From Scenedesmus sp. ARA3 (lineage: Eukaryota > Chlorophyta > Chlorophyceae > Sphaeropleales > Scenedesmaceae), in contig RWJK01001635.1 in the NCBI GenBank assembly GCA_004335835.1, forward strand, positions 172,332 through 210,712: a stretch of 38,381 bases of DNA. The letters are read 5' to 3'. Below are positions 29,456 through 38,381 of the stretch, one piece after another. Position numbers and translations under genes: made by a program. How positions within the stretch are numbered: position 1 is the first letter of the stretch; the number at the start of each line of letters is the position of its first letter. The notes under the pieces were generated by a model that was given only the letters and a program-made list of their open reading frames with translations, had not been told where the DNA came from and ran no database searches.

Positions 29456-32400
29456 CTACACTTGCCTCTGAGTCTGTGAATGTTGCGGTAGCAGCTGCTG
29501 CCGCTCCGGGTCCCCTCGCAGCTGCTGCTGCAAGCTGCTGCTACTGCTGCTCCCGCCTAGTATTTGCGGCTTCACTGCCGGCTGCTGCGCTCCACCATCC
29601 GAGCTGGCTGCTGCTTTGGCTGCTGCTGCGTCTGCCGCCGCCTTTGCCCCCTGCATTTTCCTGTAGTTGTAGTAGAATGCACCGCTGAGGGCTGTTGCAT
29701 AGCCCAGCACCTGAAGCTCGGTGACAACTGACCTGCAAGCAGCACCACCAGCAGCAGCAGCAGCGCACACGTCAGTGCATGTGATGCATGTGATGCATGT
29801 GATGCATGTTATGCATGTGATGCATGTGATGCACTGTGACAATGCGCATGAACACGCTGCTGCTGGCATCAGATGGAGAGGCAATGCATGCAGCACCAGC
29901 ACAACAGCTGCCTGCCTACGAGGTACGCAGCTTTCCAACACCAGACAGCCGCAAATCTCCTTGCGCTGAAAAGCAGTACTGCAGTACAGCCAATGTGTGC
30001 TGCACTTTCTGCCACACAAACTAGCCTAGCTAAGAGCTGTGACAGTCGGCCAGGGTTCCAGCAGCGCACCCGTAGAGCGTCATTGACAGGTAGATCAGCA
30101 TCACGTCCTTTGCCACCCCCGCGATGTTCAGCGTCAACGCGCTGGTCTTGCCTATCAGCAGGAATATCGAGCAGTTGAGCGCAAAGGCTGCGGCTGCACT
30201 CAGCAGCAGCAGGCCAGGCCCCACTTTCCACTCTTGGCTCATCAAGCGCTCTGCTTCTAACCATGCAAATGGCAGCACCAAAAACATGAGGCACACAGGT
30301 GCCACGTGGTATAGGGTTGTGATGGGATTGAGCTTGATGCCGCGCCCTTGCAGGAGCAACTGCAGGACAGGAGCACACAACAGCAGCAACGGCAGCAGCA
30401 GGGAAAGAGGCTTGTTTCTGCTATCTCAGACCGCATGTTGCAATAAACGGGCATGCACTGACACGGTTACTCAGGGCAGCCAGCAAGGACTGTTGATAGC
30501 TGGTTTGAGGATGATCATGTCACGTTTGATTGCAAGAACAAACAACTTGCAGGACAAGGCAGTTCCTGCAAGCCCATCCCACCTGCACCAGTGTCAGCCG
30601 CGTTGCTTCTGATAGCATGCTGACGGCCTGGAAGGCCGCCCCCACCAGCACAAACACAACCTCGCCTGCAGACAGCAAGCAGCATCATATCATCATTATC
30701 ATCATCTTCAATAGCAGATGAACGGCATGTTGGACACAGCTGCAGCAGCAAACAAGCTAGGCATGCCTGCAGGCAGAGCTTCATGAAACTCTGGGTGCAG
30801 TTGCAGCTGGTTACTGCTGCTGCAGCCTTTCCTGCAAGCAAGCTTTGCCGCATTCCTGCACGCTGCGGTGCTATCCCTGCTGGCCCGGCAGCTAGCTACA
30901 AGCACTTGTCACGCTGCGTTAGCCAAAGCATATGTGTTACTTCTTATCTCTGCTTGGATTTGATAGGCAGAAACCATTACAAAACAACTCACCATAGCTG
31001 GCGATGGCCACTCCAGCCACCACCACTGCAAGGTTCATGCCTGTGCGCACACACCACTTCTCCGTGCCAAATGCTGTGCCTACTGTATACACTAGGAGCG
31101 GCATCATCGCCTGCAACATCCACAGCAGTCACAGTTGTGTCAGCAAGTGGATGTTGCAAAGTCGATGCCTGTGCGCACACACCACTTCTCCGTGCCAAAC
31201 ACCGTTCCTACTGTGTAAACCAGGAGCGGCATCATCGCCTGCAGCAGCCACCATAATTGCACTTGTAGTTGGAATGATCACACACACGCGTCAAGCGCCA
31301 GATGTGTTCATAAACAGATGTGTCGCACACGAAGGCGGATTGCATCCTCTGTGATGGTGCTGTTTCTCCGCCAGCAACACTTTGCGCATGCCCAACTGAT
31401 TCCAACTGCGACCAGTCATGCACCTCATCACGCCAGTGAGCTGCGTTGAACTATTGATAGTATGCGAGCTCAACAAGCACAGCAACGTCCACTGCACGCC
31501 TGCTGTGCACCCTCCCTGCCTCCTTCCCTCGCCTTGCCCGCACCTTCATCATCTGTACAAACGAGACGCTGAGGTACAAGTAAGCTCAAGCACAGCAACG
31601 TCCACTGCATGCCTGCTGTGCAACCTGCAGCCCCCGACCCTCCCGCACCTTCATCATCTGTACAAATGAGACGCTGAGGTACAAGTAAGCCGCGTTGCCC
31701 GTCCACAGCACCACTGCAAACAGCGCACCAATGGGCAGCACACATCTGCATACAGCAGCATCAGCAGCAGGCATCAACACCAACCTTGCTGATCAGTAGC
31801 CCTCCTATCATGCAATGTAATTGCACGGTCTGTTGCCACAGGCAGTCGAAGCACATCTGCAGCGCAAGCAGCTGCTCTTATGAATGGTGCCGGGTTCCTC
31901 GCTGGCTCTGACAACGGGGCCTTCAACTGTATGCACGAGTTTCATGCAAGCACATGTTCTTAAGGCCTGCCGCTGCTGCACGCTGCTGCACGCTGTTGCT
32001 GCTTGGATACAAAGCACAGGCCTCACACATATTATGTAAGTGACAGCAGCAGGCCGCACCTGAAGTACACCTCACTGGGCATTGCCGGTGCGTCAATGAG
32101 TTTGACTTTGACCAGCAGCCACGACACCACCGCGCAGAACAGCATGTGTGCTGCTGTCAGCGTCAGTGGGAAGGGGAAGCCGCCTAGCTTCGGATCCAGG
32201 ATGTACTTGTTCAGCCTGCATGCAAGGGAAAAAGGGGATCAATTTGCAAATCCTGCAAGTTGATGATGCTCAGCCACGCAGTAAGCGGGGTAGTTGCTGC
32301 TGCTGCGGCATATCCTGTACTGTTCTATCTTGTGCTGTCACAATCCCTTCTGGCTGTGGAGTCACTGGCATGCTTTGCAAAGGTGGGGGCAAGCAAACTG

Positions 32401-32837
32401 CTAGGCCATGGCTGTCAGTTGAACAGCTCCAGCACGTGCCAGCAGTCGCTGCTGACTGGCTTTGTGGCAGTAACACGCTGCTTCCACAGCTACAGTATGT
32501 CAGCTGATGCCATTTTGGCAGGCCTGATTCCAGAGTGTGTTGCAACTTTCTGACTCAACTGAGCTGACAGCACTGCAACTGCGCTAATGCTGCGCACACG
32601 TCTGCAGGGTGTCACGTTCATTGCTGGAATGTAACGGCACTCACATGATGACGAAGGCACTCAGAAAGATCCATAGTGCCATGTACCTGCGGGCAGTAGC
32701 ACAGTGGTCGACATCAACAGCAGCATGCTGGCACATCCCGGCACACTTGTGCGGTTTGAAACCCCGGCTCACCCGTAGGCTGCCAAGTACTTTCTAGTCT
32801 CCATGGCTTTGCTTTGGTGGTCTACCTCTGCCCCCAT
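29456..32837 (-). CDS. TPT/NST-family sugar-phosphate or nucleotide-sugar transporter
   Basis: Membrane antiporter of the drug/metabolite superfamily, triose-phosphate translocator branch (SLC35E-like). Exons on the minus strand: 32837-32773, 32686-32645, 32215-32060, 31745-31649, 31110-30993, 30665-30583, 30359-30070, 29732-29456; 1128 nt, 375 residues, normal for the family. The sequence follows the family order: [102 protein letters not shown] (K258, T259 in the signature), then [12 protein letters not shown]. About ten membrane segments are expected. The tail is soluble and Ala/Ser/Gln-rich. No plastid transit peptide is evident (the start is [10 protein letters not shown]), so an endomembrane site is more likely. 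Substrate unknown. A CTTTCAG acceptor near 32922 suggests a 5' UTR intron. Intron 4 carries echoes of exons 4 and 5. Confidence 0.88.
29775..29832. repeat. 9-bp minisatellite in intron 7 of the TPT-type transporter
   Basis: About six units of TGATGCATG (one reads TTATGCATG), framed by CAGTGCATG and GCACTGTG. The unit contains the palindrome ATGCAT, so the array can fold on itself. Confidence 0.92.
31145..31590 (-). repeat. Echoes in intron 4 of the TPT-type transporter
   Basis: 31545-31590 copies the end of exon 4 (coding [13 protein letters not shown]) with its GTGCGG donor, plus intron sequence (ACGTCCACTGCAT/C, GCCTGCTGTGC). 31150-31242 copies the acceptor and first 90 bases of exon 5 (CTGCAG|GCGATGATGCCGCTCCT...TGCGCACAGGCAT). 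The intact exons end and start at 31649 and 31110. Confidence 0.9.
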
Positions 32838-33246
32838 CCCGCTAGCTTCGCCCGCTGACTCAAGTCCGGACCTGAACTCAGCGTACACGTTCAGCTGCAC
32901 CACATCACCGCACCAGCCCTGAAAGAAACACATCCAAGCTGGCGTAGAACTATCGCGGACACTAGTTGGCAGCTGTGACATTCACACTTGAAGTGCGAAC
33001 CCGCTAAAACCAGGGTCCCAGCCCACCAGTTCCCTCATATCACCTGCAGCGTGCACGGTCTCGTCCTCTTTCTGCAGCTAACGTCTGTCATCAGGTAAGC
33101 TTCAGCATGGGCTAACTCAGCGCGCATGTCAAGCCGGCGAAACTTTCATCAGCAGCTGAGCCCACCATGGCTGCTCGCAGACACAAGGGGAGTCGAGTTG
33201 GCCTCGAGCCGACGCGTTTTCAGAACTCCTACCCGCATCATTCAAG
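32838..33246. promoter_or_regulatory. Divergent promoter of the transporter and eS10 genes
   Basis: About 410 bases separate two divergent start codons. An upstream ATG at 33167 is out of frame with the eS10 start at 33247 and would overlap it if included in the mRNA. No TATA box is clear. Confidence 0.5.
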
Positions 33247-35776
33247 ATGCTCATCCCAAAGAAGAACCGTAGGGAGGTGTACAAGTACCTCTTCAAGGGT
33301 GAGTGCAGCAGCAACACCACAGCAAGCAACCCTTCGCTTCGCTGCGCTCCCACCTGTCTCACCTCACGCACAACAAAATAATCAACCAACGCACATTAAT
33401 ATTTCATACATATGCTGCTGTTCCATGTTGCGTGCTGCAGAGGGCGTGCTGCAGGCTGAGAAGGACTTCAACCTGGAGCAGCACCCCGAGGTGGAGGTGC
33501 CCAACCTGCACGTGATCAAGCTCATGCAGAGCTTCAAGAGCAAGGAGCTCGTCACCGAGCGCTTCGCCTGGAGGCACTACTACTGGTGAGCACTGCTACT
33601 GTCACAGTCCGACAACAGCAGCAGCAGTGGCGGCATGGTGTTGCACAGCAGTGGCTAGCGCAATGGCCGCTTTGCCTGGAGGCACCAGTACTGGTGAGCC
33701 CAGCAGCAACAGCAGCAGCAGCAGCAGGAGGAGGTGGAGCTCTTGCTTGCAGTCTTTGATGACAGCATGTGGGTGCATGCGTGTGAGCAAGGAGCTGCTC
33801 AACGAGCGCTTCGCCTGGAGGCACTACCACTGGTGAGGCCAGCTGCTGCAGCTGTAGGAGCACTGCTTCTGTCAGGGCAGCAGCAGCAGCAGTGGCAAGG
33901 TGTCCACAGCAGGGTGTAGCTCAATGGGCGCTCTGCCTGGAGGCACTGCTGGTGAGGCCAGCAGCAAGCAGCAGCATGGTGTAGCGCACTCAGTGCTTCG
34001 CCTGGAGGACACACCACTTGTGAGAGGCAAGCAGCTGCTGAAAAGCAGCCAGGGAGCAGTCAGCGCATGGCGCGTACTGCTGGAGGCCAGCATGCAGCAG
34101 CAGCAGCAGCAGCACTTTTGGGGGAGGCAGTGGCCAAGGCTCATAGCAATGGCGCCGCGTTTGGTCTGCAGCTGCTACAGGCAACCTGTGCCAGCAGCGG
34201 CAGCTGCGCAGCAGCTTGCAGCAAGCAGCGGCACCCAGACATTCGTTTGGGTGATTGTTGGCACCAGAGCACACAAGCTGTGTCGTGGCATATGCCGGTC
34301 TGCAGATGTCGTGACGCAGACTATTTTTGAACCAGCTGCATGTGTTGACAGTCTGCAGCATTGCAGTGCAGCGCTGAGGCAGCACGCAACAGCCCAGCCG
34401 CAGTGCCGCAGTGGAGTGACTGCTATCATTGTTTGAGCATAATCTCGTCCTTCCCAGCCGCAGGCGCATGCCTGTGCTTCTGCAGCTCGGTCACACGCTC
34501 ATATGCATGCGCGCGTGATGCAACTGCCTAGGCATGCGCTATTGTCTCCTGCAAATGGTGCCTGTGTCAAGCACGGCTGCCTCCTGTTGTCCCCAGCTGT
34601 TCTAGTCCGCTACCATCGCTTCGATTGATCCTCCCGCTGCTGCTGCTTCTTGTTTGGGTTCCTGACCAACAAGGGCATTGAGTTCTTGCGCGAGTACCTC
34701 AACCTGCCCGCTGACCTATGCAATTCCTCCTGCTGCTGCTGCTGCTGCGGCTGCCGACCTGTCAATATCAACCGTAATGCTTCAGGTTCCTGACCAACAA
34801 GGGCATCGAGTACCTGCGCGAGTACCTCAACCTGCCTGCTGACGTGGTGCCCGCCACTCTGAAGAAGAGCGCGCGCCCCGCTGGCGAGGGCCGCCGCCCA
34901 CCCATGGGCGGTGACAGGCCCCCGCGCGGCCCACCCAGGGAGGGAGGCTACAGGTGCGCTAAATTATTCAAGCCTGAAACCTAAAACCTGTTTTCTGTTC
35001 TGCAAGTTGTTGCATGAATGTCAGTGTTTTTAATGCCTATGGGCGGTGACAGGCCCCCACGCGGCACACCAAGGGAGGGCGGCTACAGGTGGGCTGGGCA
35101 GATGATCGTCATATGATGTTTATTTTTGTTTGGGCCAGCTTCCTGTGCTGCACGTTGATTGGTTGGCGGGGCCCGTAGGTGCTACTCAAGCGGACGTTTG
35201 GAAACTTGGCTGTTGCTGCTGTTTATTGTCAGTGCTGTGGCGGACTGGATTACGTGTATTGTTGAGATTGCAGCACCTTCACTTACTGCAGCTGGGCCTG
35301 GAGATGCAATTGCTTTGGCCTGTTGACAGGGTTGCAACTGACAGCTGTGCATCTGTATGCCCTGGCTGCTGCTGCAGGGAGGGCTACAGGAGCGGCCCCC
35401 GTGAGGGTGGCGGCTTCGGCCGTGGTGGCGACCGCGGTGGCGACAAGGTGAGCCGGCTGACGTGGCATGTTTGACCAGTGTTTGACCAATGTTTGACCAT
35501 AGTGGATGCGAGGCAGGCAGTCTCATGCTGTACAGTGATGGAGTAGCAGCTGTTACACAATGCTCTGCCTAGCAGGAGAGTGCACAGCATGGTGCAGGAG
35601 TTGCTGCTGTGCAACACTATTGTTGCTGGCTATCTCATTCACTCACTAGCATCTCATGCTGCCTTGTGACATCTGCTGTTGCTGCTGCTTTCTTGTTCCT
35701 GCAGGCCTCTGCCCCTGGCGCATACCAGCCCCAGTTCGGCGGTGGCGGTGGCTTCGGTCGCGGCGGTGCTCAGTAA
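33247..35776 (+). CDS. RPS10: 40S ribosomal protein eS10
   Basis: Small-subunit ribosomal protein S10 (eukaryotic eS10), cytosolic. Exons: 33247-33298, 33441-33585, 34786-34953, 35378-35447, 35705-35776; 507 nt, 168 residues against about 165 in animals. It starts [20 protein letters not shown], the classic family start, then [40 protein letters not shown] and [17 protein letters not shown], and ends in the usual Gly/Arg/Pro-rich tail ([25 protein letters not shown]). Introns 2 and 3 contain exon echoes, notable in a housekeeping gene. The exon 4 acceptor follows GCTGCTGCTGCAG. Confidence 0.96.
33655..34025 (+). repeat. Four donor-type echoes of eS10 exon 2
   Basis: The end of exon 2 (CGCTTCGCCTGGAGGCACTA..ACTG|GTGAG) recurs with its donor at about 33694, 33834, 33952 and 34021. 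The second copy (33781-33832) is longest and keeps AGCAAGGAGCTG. Later ones are shorter and more diverged. GCCAGCAGCAACAGCAGCAG-like intron sequence is co-duplicated. Confidence 0.9.
34650..34725 (+). repeat. Acceptor-type echo of eS10 exon 3
   Basis: GTTCCTGACCAACAAGGGCA through AACCTGCCCGCTGACCT copies the first 60 bases of exon 3 (intact at 34786) at about 95% identity by eye, then turns into a CTG tract. Confidence 0.92.
35030..35092 (+). repeat. Donor-type echo of eS10 exon 3
   Basis: TATGGGCGGTGACAGGCCCC through GGCTACAG|GTGGG copies the end of exon 3 (intact to 34953). Confidence 0.93.
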
Positions 35777-35939
35777 GCTGTTACTGGCGCTGCTGTGTCA
35801 GCAGGCGACTTGCAGCCCAGCTGCAGTTGCATCGTCGCCAGGTTGTGTCAGGGCAGGGGCAGCTGAGAGCATCAGCTGCACTGCTGGCAGCAGCTGGTGG
35901 TGGCGGCGTGCGGGGTTGAGGGTTGCAGGGCTTTGCAGT

Positions 35940-35944
35940 TGTAA
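35940..35944 (+). terminator. TGTAA polyadenylation motif, eS10
   Basis: TGTAA 164 bases after the stop codon (35774-35776). Confidence 0.55.
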
Positions 35945-36499
35945 CTGACGGTCGCTTATGTATTGCTTGCAAGCCTGCTTGTAAGCAGCAGTCGCTGCCT
36001 TATGGATGGATATGCTGACTACGAGGAGCAGATCTGAGGAGGAAACGAGCCACAGAAGGCTGTGTTGCGCAGCGCATGTCCGCATATGTCCTGCAGGCAA
36101 AGACTTTTGCCAGAGGCATTGTTCGTCTGGTTGTGGAACAACCCCATGCAGCAGCTGTGGCAGCCCGAAACTCACAGACTGATCTTCTAACGCTACGATT
36201 GACCGCAGCGAACAACAAGACCTGGCGCTGTGTGACGCTGAAACATGGCTTTGGACCCTCGCAAACCCTTGTCCGAAACTGGCAAAGTCGGTTGCGATGC
36301 AGTACGGTGGATTCGTCCCCGGCAGTCATACGCTGGTAATGGATTGTTTCAGTAAGCTTGTTGCTACGCACAGGTAATGCCAGCAACGAACTGCAAGCAG
36401 TCATCACAACTTTGCCACCTTCCGCAACTCGTTGCTTGATTGTCCGCTAATTCACGCCTCTAGCACCCTATATAGCAAAACGTAGCACATCTTGCGTCC
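35945..36499. other. Intergenic region upstream of the scramblase gene
   Basis: No recognisable protein. An 87-codon plus frame (36076-36339) has no motif. CTATATAG at about 36469 lies 30 bases before the scramblase ATG and is a weak TATA candidate. Confidence 0.4.
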
Positions 36500-37286
36500 A
36501 TGGAGCTGGGAAGTATGGGCAGCAGCGCTATGGAGGCACCGCTGCTGCAGGTGAGGCGCAGAGCAGCATACCGCCAGCGCTGTTGAGCAGTTGCTGTTTT
36601 GCTGTCCATCTTGCACGCCAAAGTCAAACACCGACCCCGCGATGTGACTCTGCCACACATTAAACACTACAGAATGGCAATCCTGCAGGCAAGCTGCTAT
36701 GGGATCGCATCTTGTTTGACTTCCCGCTGCTGCAGTCAATGACAACTGACCTAGAGGCGTTGCCAGCAGTTGTGATCCGCCAGCAGTCGCAGTGGGCTGA
36801 GGTCATTGCGCAAGCCTTTGCCGTGCCATACGAGTCTGTCAACAAGTACAAAATGGCAGCACTACCTGACGATGTACAGGCAGCAGGTGGGCAGGCCATA
36901 GGCAGCTGCACCACATGCAAGTTGCATGATGCAACGGCCGCTGCGGAGCACTCACACCCATGGCTGTCAGCTTAATCACAGCTCGCTTCCAGTGTACATG
37001 CACACCTGAATTTGCAGTGTCTGCAGCTATCGCCACCACTGCTGCTGCGTGCTCTTGCTGCACCCGTTTTGCAATGCCCTGGCCACTTGCAGGACAGCAG
37101 CACGTGACTTGTTGATGGATCTAGACAGCACCCTAATGCTGCCATGCCCATGCCTGCACCCCCATGCAAGCTCCTTGCAGCCGCTGGCTTGCAGGAACCA
37201 GGCTGCTCCCATTGCCTGACCATAAGTATGCATAGCGGACTGCTGCTGCCTGGCCTACAACCATGAAGTGCTCATCCTGCGTTAGG

Positions 37287-37331
<45 letters not shown>

Positions 37332-38381
37332 CCCCTGCCAACGAACAAACATGCAGGCTTGTGGATGCCTACAGCAGCGTTACTGGATGCGCTGCCTGAG
37401 CTGATGCTTTGCTGCAGCTGCTGCTGCTGCTGCTGGTGTCATCATGCTTTCTCTGCAACGACATGCCCACGCTTTCTCCCTGCAGGCTCGTGGATGCCCA
37501 CAGCAGCGCAGCTGGATGCGCTGCCTGAGCTGATGCGTGTGGAGGAGGCCTCCTCGCTGTGGGGCCGCATCGCACTCACATGCCTGGGATGGCTGCACCT
37601 GCGGCCGCTGCAGCTGCACTTCACAGGTAGACAAATTTTTGGGTCTACAGCTTTATGTACCGTACATGGCATGTCACATCAGCCATGAAGGCTGACCTGC
37701 CTGGGCCGGCTACATTTGAGGCCGCTGCAGCTGCACTTCACTGGTAGACATCTTGCGCAACAACCGCTGCAGCTGCACTTCACTGATAGACATCTTGCGT
37801 AACGACTCACTGTCTGCACGAGCTGCTTGCACACCTGTCACACCAGACATGATGCTGACCTGGGCTGGATGCAGCTGCGGCCGCTGCAGCTGTACTGCAC
37901 AAGTGCGCGCTTTGAAACTACTGTCATGGTGTCAGCAGGCGCCCTCTCACATAAGGCTACATCAGCCATGGCTCTGGTCTGCATTCCACTGCTGTGTTGA
38001 TTATTGTGGGATGCAGCAGCTGGGTGTACAACTGATGTTAGATGTTGCAATTTTGTTGTGCAGAGCGCGGAGCCGAGCGGCTCACTGCGCAGCGGCCATT
38101 CCGGCTGGGCGGCTGCTGCGGCTGTCCCCTCGAGACGACAGTAATGCAGGAGGATGCGGTGCTTGGTAAAGCTGTGGAAGACTTTGGGTAAGGCCTTGGC
38201 CTGATGTTTTTTGGCGTTTGTTAGATTATGGTGGTTTGTGAATGTTGTTCACAGCGCCTGTTGGCGCTTACTGTGTAACTGCTATTGTACCAGCGCCACT
38301 CAGAAACAAATGTGTCACCTTTTTTTTTGGTTACCAGGGGGGACGGAATCCTACTGGCTCGCTACCACAGCACAATTGGGC
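36500..38381 (+). CDS. Phospholipid scramblase family protein, 5' part
   Basis: Calcium-linked lipid scramblase family (PLSCR/AIM25). The gene runs off the right edge. Exons by phase: 36500-36550, 36673-36886, 37486-37626, 38064 to about 38187 (donor GTAAGG; 38165 is the alternative); a further exon may begin at 38338. Family features: the first domain strand set with IRQQSQWAEVI and NKYKMAALP (compare the QQ..E...G...NkY of scramblases), then MRVEEASSLWGRIAL, LRPLQLHFTGERGAERLTAQ, RPFRLGGCCGCPLETTV, matching the RPf.l.....g.ev...RPl.C..CC..C segment, with Cys in the place of the palmitoylated cluster. No C-terminal membrane segment is seen because the gene is cut. Introns 2 and 3 hold echoes of exon 3. 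Start choice: the first ATG after the TATA-like site; others follow in frame (36515, 36530). Confidence 0.75.
37287..37330 (+). repeat. (CTG)14 tract in scramblase intron 2
   Basis: A pure CTG run, followed shortly by an acceptor-type echo of exon 3. Confidence 0.93.
37348..37404 (+). repeat. Acceptor-type echo of scramblase exon 3
   Basis: ATGCAG|GCTTGTGGATGCCTACAGCA through TGCCTGAGCTGATG copies the first 50 bases of exon 3 (intact at 37486). Confidence 0.93.
37700..37905 (+). repeat. Three donor-type echoes of scramblase exon 3
   Basis: The end of exon 3 (CGGCCGCTGCAGCTGCACTT CAC.G) with GTAGAC-like donor recurs at about 37700-37746, 37763-37790 and 37859-37902. The following ACATCTTGCGYAACRAC intron block is shared by the first two. 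The intact exon ends at 37626. Confidence 0.92.

Noticed and set aside
33167..33589. Upstream ATG at 33167 as the eS10 start
   Set aside because: It is out of frame with the conserved MLIPKKNRR start and reads through the first intron.
36887..37250. Extra scramblase exon with CCTR-like residues near 37030-37080
   Set aside because: Exon 2 (ending 36886) joins exon 3 (starting 37486) in the correct phase and continues the family alignment. The candidate piece leads to stop codons.
873..38200. Echoes as assembly errors or merged haplotypes
   Set aside because: Copies differ from the exon by many substitutions and indels, have different lengths, and always respect the junction-outward order. 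Mis-joined reads would give near-identical blocks without this order. Long reads would settle it.
1..38381. tRNA or rRNA genes
   Set aside because: No tRNA B-box with a matching A-box or cloverleaf, and no rRNA-like conserved block was seen on reading; a covariance-model search was not possible.

Overview
This window is nuclear DNA from a green alga (Chlorophyta). The reasons are intron-dense genes with GT-AG introns, TGTAA motifs shortly after stop codons (the usual green-algal polyadenylation signal), a plant-type cryptochrome, a MoT2-type molybdate transporter of the MFSD5 family, and Ala/Gln/Ser/Leu-rich low complexity caused by CAG/CTG repeats. A core chlorophyte (Chlamydomonadales or Sphaeropleales) is my best guess; the species cannot be fixed from the sequence.

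Layout: (1) 873-10332, plus strand, plant-type cryptochrome in 13 exons with a Gln-rich tail. (2) 15012-11788, minus, class-3-like lipase (alpha/beta hydrolase) with a GHSLGG elbow, convergent with the cryptochrome. (3) 21687-16068, minus, complete 8-exon MoT2/MFSD5 molybdate transporter, containing a 50-N gap. (4) 22781-26458, plus, 972-residue unknown helical-repeat protein. (5) 27957-28924, plus, small BTB/POZ-like protein with two CxxC pairs. (6) 32837-29456, minus, triose-phosphate/nucleotide-sugar-type transporter in 8 exons. (7) 33247-35776, plus, 40S ribosomal protein eS10, divergent from gene 6. (8) 36500 to the window end, plus, 5' part of a phospholipid scramblase. I rebuilt exons by hand from reading frame, splice-site phase and family knowledge. 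For the complete models (cryptochrome, lipase, transporter 3, genes 4 and 5, transporter 6, eS10) the exon lengths sum to an intact frame. The genes are not functionally linked, as expected for a eukaryotic chromosome.

The most unusual feature is not a gene. Six of the eight genes have introns filled with truncated, diverged copies of their own neighbouring exons, here called exon echoes. Each echo carries a piece of exon plus the adjoining splice site and some flanking intron. Echoes of the upstream exon (exon 3' end plus donor) lie first in an intron, and echoes of the downstream exon (acceptor plus exon 5' end) lie last, next to the intact exon. I count roughly sixty. This is what repeated short tandem duplications across exon-intron junctions would leave behind, with the intact exon always kept at the outer edge. 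Even the housekeeping gene eS10 shows it. Genes 4 and 5 show none.

A second pattern is strand-specific triplet repeats: sense-strand (CTG)n tracts sit directly before many 3' splice sites, while sense-strand (CAG)n is found in coding low-complexity segments.
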